From Acanthosoma haemorrhoidale (taxonomy: Eukaryota > Arthropoda > Insecta > Hemiptera > Acanthosomatidae): a DNA stretch of 64,000 nt. The position numbers and the translations under genes are program-made. The notes beneath the pieces were generated by a model. That model did no database searches. It was not told the DNA's origin and saw nothing but the letters and a program-made list of their open reading frames with translations. The stretch covers positions 125,569,910 to 125,633,909 of the forward strand of contig OV884011.1 in assembly GCA_930367205.1 (NCBI GenBank), given 5' to 3'. Positions 43,179 to 58,540 of the stretch are shown here, piece by piece (position 1 is the first letter of the stretch; each line of letters opens with the position of its first letter).

Positions 43179-46100
43179 CTATAACATAAAACCAATTTTA
43201 AAAATGGTTTAAAGGATACACCACTACATGTAGAATGTACCTCAAGTTCTAACACAAAACATTTATAGGCTTTTATATAGTTCACTATGTTAGTAACATA
43301 CATTTTTCACCCACTTTAATAGACTTGAAACCAAACAAGTAACTTATTTATGATGAGAATACAATAATTTATAAAATTTAAGCTGGCATCCCATATTGTT
43401 ATTTAGTCTTTTAGCCACAATATATTCATTTTAAATTTTAAGGTCAATTTTTCACCCAATTTAATTTCTGAAGTTCAATTCACTTGAAACTTTACAAATT
43501 TTTGTCTTATGGGGTACTTTACCATAAGTATCCCATATCATTCTATAAAATGAAACTACCCAGATCCCTATCATGATTCAGTTTTAGCTAATCCTGTTGT
43601 TGTTTCGTGTCAAATATTGTGATAGATTTTCATTGATTTAATGGTATTCAAACAACTATTAACTACACATACTTATATATTTTTTATTAGTAAGAAGTTG
43701 AAGCTGAGAACCTCACAGATTACCCATTTTCTTGAGTTTCAGTCATTTCTTCATAACTTCGGGTAGAATTTTAGCTAAATATTTTGATAAAATATTTTTA
43801 TTGTTTTCAGTAATACATAAGATGATTTAATTTAATTGACTAAGTGAACTAAATAAAACTAACACTCGCTACAACCTTTCTATAGATACCCCATTGCTAC
43901 AGTATTTTGAATATTTAAAACTTTAGAAAGGTAACTATAGAAAGGTTGTAGATAGTGAGTGTTAGTTTTGACCCCCTGGCCCCACCTATTAAATGTTCAT
44001 TTTGTTTTCTTATGTATTTTGAATATTTAAAACTTAAGACAGAAAGAGTAAATGCAATGCAATATCTGGAATAGATGAATGTTGAGGGGGCGGGAGTGGG
44101 GGATTCAAAACATTATTTCCACTGTGAAACTCTGATATCCATGAAATATAAAACTATGAATGAGGACATTTACTTAAAGTTAGAATCTTAAGGAGCTGAA
44201 CACCCCTCTTCCCACCCTCAACTATCATCTGTTCCTGATACTGCATTGTGAGAAGCCTTAGCAAATACACTGAACTTTCTCCCCCCCCCCTTCTCTGATA
44301 CCAATGAAATATAAAAATCTATCGAGAGCATCTATGTGAGTAGAGTTCAAATTTTGATGAGTGGAATCCCTATTTTTTATCCCTCTCAACATTTAACTAT
44401 TTCAGATCCTGCATTGCATCTTTCTTTCTATTTAACCATTCTGCCCAAAGTTTTACATATTCTAAATAATGTAGCAATGGGGTAACTATAGAAAGGTTGT
44501 AGATAGTGAGTGTTAGTTTTGACCCCCTGGCCCCACCTATTAAATGTTCATTTTGTTTTCTTATGTATAATTGATGACAATATAAATATTTTATTAGAAT
44601 TATTAGCTGAATGAAGAAATGGTTGAAACTCGAGATAAGGGGTAATCAATGAGGGTCTCAGCATCAAATTCTTATTAATAAAGAATATATAAGTATGTGT
44701 AGTTTATAGTTGTTTTAATAATATTAAGCCAATGAAAAATATTTTATCAAATTTAAGCTGAAATTCCACCCTAACTCAAAAATAAAATGATTTAAAAAAT
44801 GATCCTAGCACATGATTCTGTCACGAAGCTCAAGAGCCCCTAATCATTTCTTTTAAGGTATTAGCACAGTTTTTCCAGTTTATAGAGAGTGTGCTCATGT
44901 GTATGTATTTTCAATTTTCAAGGGCTGTTCTCATCTTTCTCACAATGTTTGCATATAAAGAATTATCAGCTTGACTGATCTACTTCACATTAAGTGGCCA
45001 TTAAAAATTGAATCCGAACCACCTCACTGTGAAGCATACAACAACGTGGTACAGGAAGGCTATCCTATCTTATTTAATAAACATCCAGAGAAATAAAAAT
45101 AAATTTCAGTCAAGAAATCAGAAATATTTTTTTTTTTTTCATATCCCCTTGTTACAAAATATAGATCTAAAAATATTACAATTGCCTAATTATATTTCCT
45201 GTAGCCTGGCTACATTTTATGCGAATTCTGTTTTTTATCTATAGTGATTCAGAAATAAATATCAATCCAGAATTACTAAATTATAATACTAACCAATACA
45301 ATTCATGAGAGCCCTCTATTTTATATTCATTAAAAATATTAACATACCAATTGCCACTCGAAAAATGAATTCGTCGCCATCTCGGAGAAAAACATCCCAG
45401 ACTCTTGAAGCCAAATCAATGCTCATTGCCTTAGCGAATACAGTATACACCCAATCGAGAAGATACAAATCAGGTGTCAGACTACATAACTCAAAGTGTT
45501 CAAATAACTTGGGTAAGTTTTCCTTGAGTAAATCATGATATGTAGCATAATAGCCTTGCATCTAAAAATGAAATGTAAAATTTTATTAAAATAAGTAACT
45601 AGAACAGAATGGTAACAATAAAAAAAAGAAGTTTTCATTAGTATATGTCCTTGCATATTGTTAAGGAAATAAATAAATTTAAAAAGGAAACTCCTACTCA
45701 ATATAGGATAGGAAAATTTTTTTTAAATTATCAAATAATTAATTATGACATGTAATTTACAAAATGTGGTTTTGTTTCTAGTATCATTGGAGCATTAAAT
45801 GAAACTACCATGCAAAAGATAATCTCTCTTTGCAAACAATGGAGTAAATTAAAATTGAGAACACAATTTTAATAATTTTCTATAATTACAGTTTGAAAAT
45901 GAACAACAAAGCAAACATATTCTCAATCAGGGCAACAATATATTTAATATGATACTCAATAAGATAGGAAAATATTTATTTTTTATTATTATTAGTAATT
46001 AATTAATTATAATCCTTAATTATATTTTAAGGAATTGAAAATATTTTTAATATATATAATATAGGGTATCAAATGGAACCTTAATAGAAAATTTTATATT

Positions 46101-49100
46101 TACAGGTAAAAGAGGGGGCTCACAACCCCCAGGTAAAAACAAGGGTTTCTGATTTGAAAAAAATCAACAAAACTAAAAAGTAACAAGGCTACTTATCAAC
46201 TAGTTTTATAAAGATTAAAAGTATGAAATTTAATTATTGTATGTAGAACTTTTGAAAATGGAAACAATGCAAATTTAACTCATTGTCAAATCCAATGGAT
46301 GAAGCGCGAATTTCAAACAAGAATGGGTGATTGGGTTTTATCTGTCTACACCTCTCTTTGTCATAAAAATATTACAATTGGTCTAAAATTTTTAAAAGTA
46401 TATTAAAAACACTAAACTCAGAATACACTGTATATGTTTTGGTTAAGGTGTAAGTGAAAAAAATTAGTCCAAGCTAATAATTGGCACGTTTCTCTCCAGT
46501 TTTTAAGCTTTCTCAAGTCACTCCTCATAAGGAAATTTTATTAAAATTTAATCCAAAAAATAATATTCTGGAAGCCAATAATAGAAATTGACAGTCAAGT
46601 TGGGTCTTCTTAAAGAGGGGTTTGAATGAAAACTGACCTTTTGTCTTCTTTGACACCTGAGTCCAAGAGACTTCAAAGAGATTTTGTAAATTTTAGAGTA
46701 AATAATAAATAATAGCATATTCAAATGCAATAGAATACTGAATCATTCCTGAGGGCACGATAATTTTCATTTTTGTTACTATTTAATGAATAAAACATTA
46801 TCTAATAAAGAAATGCATTAATCCAAACAAATACAGAGTAAAAACATTAGAGATAACATCAAAACATTATTTCAGTTATCTGTTTTAATAGTTTAAATGT
46901 TCAAAAATATGTGCAATTTTCAGTTATTCGACTATAACTGTAATAGCATATATATAACTGCATTCAAATAATAACATTTAGAAGCATCCTGTGCAGTAGA
47001 GAGAAATATTCACTCCTATAAACGGAAACAACAGCAAGTTGTTGGCTGCTTCAGAAGTTGTTGGCTCTCAAGTAGATGGCGCTAGCGACAGCGACTGTGA
47101 TGCTATCTAACTCCCATTAGTTTCACCACGCGGAAGGTTATAACAGTTACTTGTATGAGTGAGTGAATGGAACGTAAATATGACTAAAAGGAAGCAAGAT
47201 TTGCAAATTCCTGCTGAGGAATCCGACCTTTTAGCGATCACGCCGTTGGGTGCAGGGCAAGAAGTCGGCAGATCATGTATAATGCTGGAATATAAAGGGA
47301 AAAAGATAATGCTGGACTGTGGGATACACCCAGGACTCAATGGTATGGATGCATTACCTTTTGTAGACATAGTAGACACCGATGAAATAGATTTACTACT
47401 AGTTTCACATTTTCATTTGGACCACTGTGGCGCACTCCCTTGGTTTCTGTTAAAAACTAGCTTCAAAGGCAGATGTTTCATGACACATGCAACTAAAGCC
47501 ATTTACAGATGGCTCGTTTCTGATTACATCAAAGTCAGCAATATATCTACTGAACAGATGCTTTACACAGAAAGTGATCTGGAAGCCAGCATGGACAGGA
47601 TAGAAACGATTAACTTTCATGAGGAGAAAGAGGTTGGAGGAATTAAATTCTGGGCCTACAATGCAGGACATGTTCTTGGAGCTGCTATGTTTATGATTGA
47701 AATATCGGGTGTCAAAATTCTATACACCGGAGACTTTTCAAGACAAGAGGATAGGCACTTAATGGCTGCTGAAATTCCATCAGTGAGACCAGATATTCTA
47801 ATAACAGAAGCAACTTATGGAACTCATATTCATGAAAAAAGAGAAGAAAGAGAGGCGAGGTTTACAACATTAGTGCATGACATTGTCAACAGAGGAGGAC
47901 GATGCTTGATTCCAGTCTTTGCTTTGGGCAGAGCTCAAGAACTGTTGCTTATTTTGGATGAATATTGGAGTTTACATCCTGAACTTCATGACATACCTAT
48001 ATATTATGCCTCTTCCCTTGCCAAAAAGTGTATGGCTGTGTATCAAACTTACATAAATGCAATGAATGACAACATAAAACGACAAATAGCAGTGAAGAAC
48101 CCATTTGTATTTACACACATATCAAACTTAAAAGGAATTGATCAGTTTGATGACATAGGGCCTTGTGTGGTCATGGCATCACCTGGTATGATGCAAAGTG
48201 GACTTTCAAGGGAACTGTTCGAATCATGGTGCACTGATGTAAAAAACGGAGTTATCATTGCAGGTTATTGTGTAGAAGGAACTTTAGCCAAATCTATACT
48301 CTCTGAACCTGAAGAAATTGTGACACTCAATGGGCAGAAATTACGTTTAAACATGTCAGTGGCCTACATTTCATTTTCTGCACATACTGATTATCAGCAA
48401 ACTAGTGATTTTATAAGACAGTTAAAACCTCCACATATAGTACTGGTACATGGTGAACAGAATGAAATGAGCCGTTTAAAATCTGCTTTACAAAGGGAGT
48501 ATGAAGGAGATCCTGAAAACGATATAAAGATTTATAATCCACGAAATACTGAGTCAGTAGAGTTATATTTTAGAGGTGAAAAAATAGCAAAAGTAATGGG
48601 CACATTGGCAATGGAACCTCCAAAAGCTGGTGAAAAACTTTCTGGTATACTCGTAAAACGGGAATTCAATTACCACATAGTTTCTGCAAAGGATTTGTCT
48701 AAATACACAAATCTAAGCATAAGTTCTGTAATACAACAACAACACATTCCATTTACAGGATCGTTTACTATACTTCGATCTATGCTACAACATATTGCAT
48801 CTCCTCTTGTTCCTGTTGAAATGAAGAAGTTAATAGCTTTCGATGCGATAGATATCACTTTAAACAAAAAATCAGTCACCATTCAATGGGTGGCTAACCC
48901 AGTAAATGATATGTTTGCCGACTGTATAGTAACGACTATACTTGAATCTGAAACTATCAATCCTAGAATTGTGCCGGCAAATGTTCATATGAAGATGGAC
49001 CGTATGCATTTTAAAGAATGCGTCATAGAGATGTTGCAGGATATGTTTGGAGAGGAGTGTGTTCCAAAAATATTCAAAGGTGATAAGCTACACGTGACAG

Positions 49101-52100
49101 TAGATAACAAGAAAGCCAACATCGACTTGCTGCAGCTTGAAGTGAGGTGCAAAGAAGACCCTCTACTGCAACAGGTTGTGCAAACAGCTATCATTAGGCT
49201 CTATGATGCCCTTACACCTACTTCAACATACCTCAAAGTACCAACTGATGAAAGTTCAGAGGAAGTCAAAGAAGTTAAAATTTCTTAAAGTTTTCATTTT
49301 ATTAGTTATCATCTTCTCATTTGTGATTCCTTTAAAACCGAAGACATAAAAGAAGGGACCAATTTTTATTTATTTTTTACTGAAAATTGTGAGATTGACA
49401 TCTGGTGATAACTGTTAACATTCTTTTTATTAATTCTATTCACCTCTGACACGTGTAGTTTTATTGTTTATGATATGAAGCTGTAAGTATTGTATTTGTA
49501 AATATACATGTATAAACTATTAAAAAGTTGTTTTTTTTGTATATTATCATAGAAGCTAAGCCTTGACAATTTTAGGCGATCAGAAAACTTTTAAGGTAGT
49601 CCTAATATTAGAAAATAGATTTAAGCCAAAAGAAGTCATAGCTGTACGAGAATAAAACATAATTTTTTAATTGAGACAATTCTCTGAAATCATTTCACAA
49701 ACTTGATTAAAATTGTGTGTTGAATAAAAAAATGAATATACAGCAATATTTGTTGTTTTCCATAAAGGGTATGTATATCTGCGGTGGTCTTGAAAAACCA
49801 GTGTCGAAATCATCGACTTTTCAGGAGAGCACTGAAGGTTTTGTTACAATTACAAAATACTGGAATAACAATATAAATTATTTCCAGGCACATATTTTGT
49901 TAAGAGTTATAGTAATTTTTATACTGGGAAAATATAAACCGATTACATTATTAATTTAACATAATGAATTAATCGCATTTGATCATGACTTACCTTATTT
50001 ACTTAACTATATATCAATGGAATAAAATCCATGAGGTCTTTTTTTTAGCCACAGTGATCATGATTTCTAAAATAATCTTTAATTCACAATAGGAGTTGTG
50101 TACATTTTTCTCATCTACAAATAGAAAGATTCAAAATTCTTCTTCATTGCTTAGATTTGTCATTTAAAAAAGTTTATACGGAGACTCAAGTCTGTACAGG
50201 AGCCATTGTACTTCCCTCCAAAAACATATTTCTCTTGAGGCAGAACTCTTTAAAATAAAAGGTCCATATTTCTTTCCTCTTAAACCTTTAGTGTAGCTAA
50301 AAATGGATTTTTTTTTTTATTGTCGGACTTGAGTCATTTAAATGATTCAATTTTATGTTTGTCCTTTTTTTTTCTTTTTTTAATAAGGGCGTGGTCAACG
50401 GAAGTGACCACTAACCAGCTATTTGTGATTTATTATTTATACAGTAGACAAATTCTGAATTGCAAATAAAAACATAATTGTCACATTATAAATTTTATTT
50501 TAACCACTACACATACCTGAATAAAAATTAATCTCCCTAACACTCGTTGGGATATCCTGCAGCAATTTGTAAATGCATGAGCCTGTTTGAATTGTTCTAC
50601 CTAAGCTTGTTTCTCACAAAGAAAAGAAGTTGCTTGGGCATTGGCAAGACTATGGACTGTCATGGTGAAAGAACATAACTGTTTTTTAAAAAAAGAGACT
50701 GGTGTATTCAATTAAGGAGTTTGTATGTATATGTTGTAAGTCAAATTTAAATTACATTGTTTGATTAGGTTTTGTTTTTGCTTTTCATTTTGTATGCTCT
50801 TTCAGGTGCATTGTGATGAGCATCTCTTTCACCTATTAAACTGTTTTTAGCATCTACTTGTTCACAACTTGATATTTGTATCAGGAAAACATTGCATTTG
50901 TGATATGTATCAGTTTTCAGTGGTTTGAATGCAATTTAAATCCTTAAATAAATTGATAATGAGGGAGGGTATTTAAAATTTTGTTCTTGGTGTTTTAAAT
51001 TTTTTTTTTTATGAACTTTTTCGACATTGCCGACTTTCATATGCTGGGAATAAGCTGGCGTGAGCCTTAATTTATCCTATTTGACCCGAATTTATTTGAT
51101 TACTAAGGGGAGCAGAGCATATCCTCTTTTATCTGAAGGCACAATTCTTACAAAAGATTCCTTTTTTCTCTCTCTTAAGTACTTGGAAAACAAAATTTGC
51201 AAACTTCTTTTGTTTCCTACTAGAAAGTGATATTTGCATGACACTTCCCAATTTGTGCTCACTTCAGTTTTTTTTAGATTAACTTCTGTTGTAGAAGTGA
51301 AAACCTCTTTGATCTCTAGAAGCTAATTTCCAATATGAATTGAAAATAAGATGTCTGTCTTCCATCAAAAAATCTTTCATTACGATTCATGCGACAAGGT
51401 TTAAGTGGAATCATAGTCGAGCTAAGATTAGTTTATTTTTTTGAAGTGGTGTATATTCTTGACCTGTTCGGTCTGACAAGAAGGGTACTTATATGTTCGT
51501 TCTTTCATCTATCTCTATGCCTGTCTCCTACCCAAGGGGTTTTATGATCAGCGCTGTCAAAAAAAAATATAAAAAAAGGGCCTCGCCTAGTAGCCTTAAG
51601 CATAATTATATGGCAGGTAAGTACCTCACTTTGAGCCTTTGTTGATTGCCGACAAAGAGACAATAAATAAAGAAATAGCAGTTAAGATGACAACTTATTT
51701 TCAATTCGAATGGCATTTGTGGAAAAAAAGGTTGAGTAGACCATCTTTTCATTGCTAAACATTAAAAGGAAGAACTGGACAAATAAAGTACTGAAATTTA
51801 ATGAACAAACAAAATTATGTTACCTTAAACTTCACATTTGAAATTCTTTCTCATACAACGGAGTCAGACTATAGTGATTTTACACGACACAGACCACAAT
51901 AAAAGAGACCTGTAGGTGTGGTTAACTCATTTTCAGAAACTCAACTTATCCGCTTTTTCAAGACTGCCATAGATATAATGGACTAATATTTTCCTCTAAT
52001 GTGTATTTTAAGTTTAAATTTAACTGAACAGTTAACACTTTTGTATCAAATTACTAATTACAGAATAATTATAAAATTAAGTTTAAAATCGAGTACAAAT

Positions 52101-55100
52101 AGTAGACTGGAAGTAATGTGTAATTGCATGATTAGAATATTGGTTACTATACACAATTATTATAAAATAAATGAAACTTTTGTTTGTCATTAACTGATAG
52201 ACACAATTTTTATTACAAATATACTTCATTTGTTTAACAGCGCTGTTGAATTTCTTTAAAATCGTAAAACATGCAATATAGATGTTTTAATACAACTGCT
52301 AATATTTAATTTTTTTTTACAATGATCTTTTAGTCCTTATGACTGTTAAGGACCGGGAAGTTGTGTGGTCCATTTCATAATCAAGAAATGTGCAAGTGGA
52401 CCACATTACCTGGGCTATATCTACAGGTTGCTACCTTTTTCTAACATATCTGACACTTGGAAGTTTTTATGTCCTGATAAATCACCTCCCAAGACAAGAT
52501 TCAAATCCAAACTGGCAACATAGGGGTCAGGACACTAATTTTCTTGTCATGCCACTACCCTCAAATATTTAATAAAGAAAATGTTAAATCTAATTAAATT
52601 TTGTTTGTTTAACAAACACTAATAATAGCACCCACAACATAAGCAAGGTCTCAAAATATTTTATTGTTAATTTATTATCATCCTATAAGTTCTCACATTC
52701 AGAGCAGGATAGGCTGCCTTATCGGGAGTCACATTTCTATGTATATAAGTAAAATAAATTTATTTATAAAGCAAAAATATTGATCGTCCAAGTTTAGATT
52801 TTTCACTATCATTGATAATTTGAACTTTTTCCTCAACTGATCAGTGATAAATATGTACTTTTTTTAATAAAAAATTATTTTGGAAATTGAGATGTGTCTT
52901 ATACACCGAAAACATCTTAAATATTTAATTAATAATTAGCTATTTTAATGCCACATAACAATAAATTGGAAGTGTGAATGATTTATTATGCATGAAATGC
53001 CCTAACTTTACTTGATTTTGTATCAGGAACCTGACTCAAAATAAATTTATACAATGTTATTAATTATTGGGGTGCTTTAGGTCACATCCCGATGGGCTCC
53101 TTTTTCCTTGAATCTTTTAATCACATGGAACAAGCAATTAAGTAAAACATTTCTTTTTGGAAAAAAGGGGTGGATCTTATACGTTGTAGGCAAAATTATC
53201 AATACACAGAATATCTATTGACATGAAAAAAATACACATTTTTATTTTAATCCTAATCCAAGATGGTCTGAGACTTATTTTACTTCTATTAATAATATCC
53301 CTTGTATATATTAGGTCCTCAGTTGTGTATGTCCAAACTTTTATAAAAATACTTTTATGTGAAACTGTTTATGAAAATGATAAAACAAGATCAACATTAG
53401 TTGTAAGTAGAAATAACATTTTCTCTTGCTGATATCCACCTAATAGAGTACCCCTTGAATAAAATCACTATTCCATGATGATGATTTATGATGTCAGGAA
53501 CTTAGTAAAATATATGTCTGTTTAAGAAGAAATGTCTGCTAATTAGAAGGGTTCATTCATTGAAGTTCAACTATAAATATAAAAGGTATTATGCTCTCAC
53601 CAGATACTGATCGAGGCTGTAGAATGCTCTGTGACAAGGCCTATTGAGTAGGTTGGCGAAGCAGGCAAAGGCATCAGGTGGGTCCATATTAAGGATGAGA
53701 ACTGCAGCTATAAATGACATGCCCTGGACATAACCAACATCTGGTCGATAGCAGGCATATGCTGCCAGGAGGCTGTGTAGCATCTCATAGTATGGTCCCT
53801 TCTAAAAAAGACAATACAAGACTAATACATCACAAAATAAATAAAAAAGTTGATGTTATTTCAGTGTAGGATATGTTCTAGCAGCATCTCTACAATTATA
53901 TAATTAGCAAAAAGCTTTAAACCATCAGTTCATATCTTTCTACAGGTATGTATATCTCATATATTCTAGTCCCTTGATCAGGTTAGCTGTACAATGCTGA
54001 CAAGAGGCTACAATCATGGGTCAACGGTTTTGATGAAACTTTTTTTGTTTTTGGGGATACTAGGACGAAAAATGTTCGACAAATATCCAAGTGATCTTGC
54101 AAATTCTTCATTTTTTGTTTGAAAACCATAAAAGCTGGAACAACTCCAGAAAGACAACCCATAACCAACTTTATAGGCCTTTAGATTCCTATTAACTACA
54201 CGTAATGATACCAGCCAACCAAGTCTCCATAAATAAATTAGAAAGGATACGAAAGAAAACTTTTAAGGGTTTTGTTAATTTCCTCCTTATTTTTCAAGAT
54301 ATAAAACTGTTGAATTTGAGTGGTAATAAAATTGGATATGAGAAAAATTTAGATGAGTTATGAAGATATAAAAGCTATTGACACACAAATTTTGCTACAC
54401 CAGTGATTCTAGCCCCAAAGTTTAATAATTGATTGTCACAAAAATTTGAATTTATATAAGCGTCCTAGACTGCTTCGGTTTCAGACTATTATGCATTATA
54501 TAAGTGCCACTTGTTCATTGGAGAGAGAGTAAGCTGTTTGTGAGGTGAACAGTGAATTATAAGGAATCGACACTGAATCAAGATCTTTATTTAATAAACG
54601 GTCTGAAGAGGGGTTAATGACATTTGAAAACAGCGGTTAATATAATAAAGTGAAGTATTTAAGAGTTGGATAATGCAGATAATAGTTAAGAAATCAAGCA
54701 AGCCACAGTTAAGGAATTAGTTAATCAACATGGAACCAAAGAGAGAAGAAATCCATTTAAATTACAAATGTAATAATAATTAAACTGCTTTTATTAGCTT
54801 TTCAAAATGGAGTTGAAACAAATTCTAAATTTGTAAATTTAATATTAACCATAAAACCTTTCATTTAAAGGTAGTCTTTGTCAAAATATAATCATTTTTA
54901 TTTTTCTAATTAATTTAAAAAGTAAAATCCCAATTATTTACAGCTTATAAACTTTAATTGCTCAGATTGTAAAAAAAATCAGCTGTTTTATTATGTGTGA
55001 AAAAATATTTCTAATGATATTCGATATAACAAAGAATACCACCAGCAACCAAGTTTTAACAATATTAAGACAATTCAATGATTTTTTTCTCTGAGAATGA

Positions 55101-58100
55101 ATTAAATTAAATCTTCTAGTCATACAAAAAATTACCAATATGTCTCCAAAACCTCTTATCTCTTGTTTAGATAAATTCATCTGCAAAGGAAAGGAGAGTT
55201 CAGAGGAAAATTAATGTTTCAAGTGGAATCAACATTTTTTATGAGCGATTTGAAAAAAAACCTTTTGGAAAATGCAGAGATGTGGGAAAGTCCTGCTGAT
55301 ATCCAGCTGAATGAGCTCCATGCTGCCCTCACGATCAGAATCTATGCATGGCTCGTCCAGTGTCTCCATGCTCCCTGAAGCACTTCTCAACCTCTCCTGT
55401 GCTCTGCAAATTTTATATAATAACATCTTAATAAAAAACAAAGAAGATATAACTTAATATTTAAATTTATGATAATAAAATAAAATTGTGTTTTATTTAA
55501 TATTTGATACGATCGTAGGAGGTAGTGTCACCACTTCATAATAGTGGGAGTGAAGTTTCAGAAAATCCCACATCATGAAATTTTCAAAATAAAAACAACT
55601 AATGAAATTATAATTTCTATACAATATCCATATAAGATTACATTATATATGCCTTATGTTTGTTACAGGAACATTCGTATGTTCCATGCTGTATTCAGGT
55701 AGTGCGCCTGAAAAATTACAATTTTATTTTCCAGATTAAGAACTTTGTTTATTAAAAAAATACAATCTACCCTAATCAGGCAACAAATAAATGTGCTTAA
55801 TGATTTATTAATTTAAAATATAATATAAAACTATGGTCTTATGGATTTTAGATTCCCTTTTCTTCAAAGAATGAATGGTTGATAAATTGACATTCTATTC
55901 ACCTCGCTGATTTTATGTAATATTTCAATTTAATGTACTTAGAAACGTTTTTAAGTTTATTTTTACAATGCTTTAATTTTTAGTGACACATCCATAAGTT
56001 AGGTGGTGTATTAAAGTTAGCCAAACAACCGTTTGTTAAACAGTGAAAATTTATTGATGTTATTAAGAATTGAACATATAAAATGTAAACTCAGTTCAAA
56101 ATTCCATTTATTTTGAATGAGATTTTTTTTATGACAGGTCTTATAATAATGATTGACATTATTGATTATTGAACTATAAATAAAATAAAAACTAAATTAT
56201 GTTTTAAAAATAATACAAATTATAGTGACCTGTGCAATGAATACGGAATAACGAGTAAAATGAACATACCTCTGAACACAAATATCATAAAGATCATGGG
56301 TGATGTTGAGATCGTTACCAATAGCCAAGCGCCACAGTCTGCCCCTCACACACGGTGGTACGCCTTGCCACCACAGATCCTGAGTCCTCTTGTGGTTTCT
56401 CCTTAGAAAATAATATAATTTTCAAAAAAATTCTTTCCTTATTTATAAAAGTAAATATGTACGGATAGTCAATTCAGTATTTGCAAGCTAAACTTAGATA
56501 CAAGGCCAAATTATAGAAGAATAAGGCCCTAAACTAAGCCATCATTGAGGGCCCTTTTGCTGTGGAGTGCCTAAATCTTTATTGTATACAAATGATAATG
56601 ATTTGTGCAACAACGGATTAACAAGTAAAATGAACATACCTCTGAACATAAATATCATACAGATCATAGTAAATGTTGAGATTATTGCGAATAGCCAAAA
56701 GCCACAGTCTGCCCCTCACACGGTGGTACTGAATAACATGCTCCGAATAGGATAGTTTGCCTTTCCTTCTTTTAACGAGAGAGCATAAGAGTTGAATAGA
56801 GGTGCGGCACTCCCCCCCCCCTTCAAAAAAAGTAACTAAATTTTGATAAAAATTAATTTTATTGAAGCATTTATTATCAAGCTTTGATCAGGATGAGGCA
56901 AACAACCAATCAATTACTTAGGAAATATAAACCTTTTGTGTAAAAGAATTATTATGTACAAGATATCTGTTCAAATTAACCCAATAATTTAACTGCAAAT
57001 TTCATAAATAACACCTGTTATTAAAGTTACTGAGGAACAACAGCTAAACAATGAATGCAGACTAAAAAAAAAGAAGAAAACCAGTAAAAAATTGTATGAA
57101 ATTGTGTATCATAGTAATTAGCAATTACCAGAAAGAAGTAAGGGAATCATTAACAGGTTCATCATGGTTAATGGGAGCCTTACTACAAATGGATTCATCA
57201 TAACATCATCTTAACTTATATTTTAGCTAGCTATAATTTTTTGAAATTTATAGGTGTAAAACCAAATGGCCATCAACGCCTATACTATAAATTAAAAAAA
57301 AATAGCTATTTTTGTTTGAGGGAATTTTTATTCAACCTTATTGTAAAATATTTAATATTACTTTATAAATTCCTAAAACTCACTATAAACGTTATATGCT
57401 TTTATATAACCAAGGAAAATAAAATAAAGAAGAAAAGTACAAAAAAAAATTACATTTCAGGCCACTTTGGTAATATCTCCTGGGTCCAAACCTTTGTAGC
57501 GCTAGCAAGCTCATCTTCAGCCTTCAATTGGTTCTGGAGAACTTTTTTGCGATGTTTGGCTTCTTTCAGCTCTGTAAATATATTTTTTGATTTTTGTAAT
57601 GGTTATTTTAAGATTAAACATAATTTTTCCTCTTCAATTTTTACATATAAACAAAATTTATATAGAAACATTGAACATTATGGAACTTCATAATGGTATT
57701 AATACATTTTATAGTCAATCTATTTGTTAAAAAATAGCAACAGAAAAAAAATTATAATTTACATAGTAAAAATTATTCATGTTAGTTAATTGTCAGTGCC
57801 CAGTAGGCTAGGCTACTTGATGAAAAATTATTAATATTTTTAATTTTCATCGCTAAACTGTTATTAAAACTAAATGTAAAATATTTCTCCACTAGCAAGT
57901 ACTGAATTATTTTATACAAAATGCAAGTGAATTCTAATTTTTTATTCATCAACAATTTTTAGAAATTCTTAAAAAAAAAATTATTCCTAGTGTTGGTTGT
58001 GAACTTATAGATTTTTAATATAAGAAGTCTCTCCACAAAATATTTTATTCCCAAATGTTTTTTTGTTTTTCTGACAAAACTTAAATTTGTATTGTTAACT

Positions 58101-58501
58101 TTATAATATATTTAATTGACTTATCAAGGTTAGTGTTAGGTAAGATTGGTTAATTTTAATTTATTTAATGAGCAGTATTATTTTATGCAAGGATTGTATT
58201 CACTTATATATATTTAAGCAATATATGAATACAAAACTTAAATTTGTATTGTTAACTTTATAATATATTTAATTGACTTATCAAGGTTAGTGTTAGGTAA
58301 GATTGGTTAATTTTAATTTATTTAATGAGCAGTATTATTTTATGCAAGGATTGTATTCACTTATATATATTTAAGCAATATATGAATTTTGTTTACCAAA
58401 CAGTTTTTAATGGTTGACTACTGTAGATTTTATTACATTTAATCAGAATAATTTTAACCATTTAATGTATATTAATTATATATTTATAATATAATAATAC
58501 T

Positions 58502-58540
<39 letters not shown>

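Noticed and set aside
47159..47179. Seven extra N-terminal codons for CPSF73
   Set aside because: They begin with GTG, not ATG. The first in-frame ATG is 47180, and conserved sequence begins just after it.
57241..57693. A 150-codon + strand open segment
   Set aside because: It runs antisense over TBC exon c and is otherwise AT-rich, with low-complexity Lys/Phe/Ile content.
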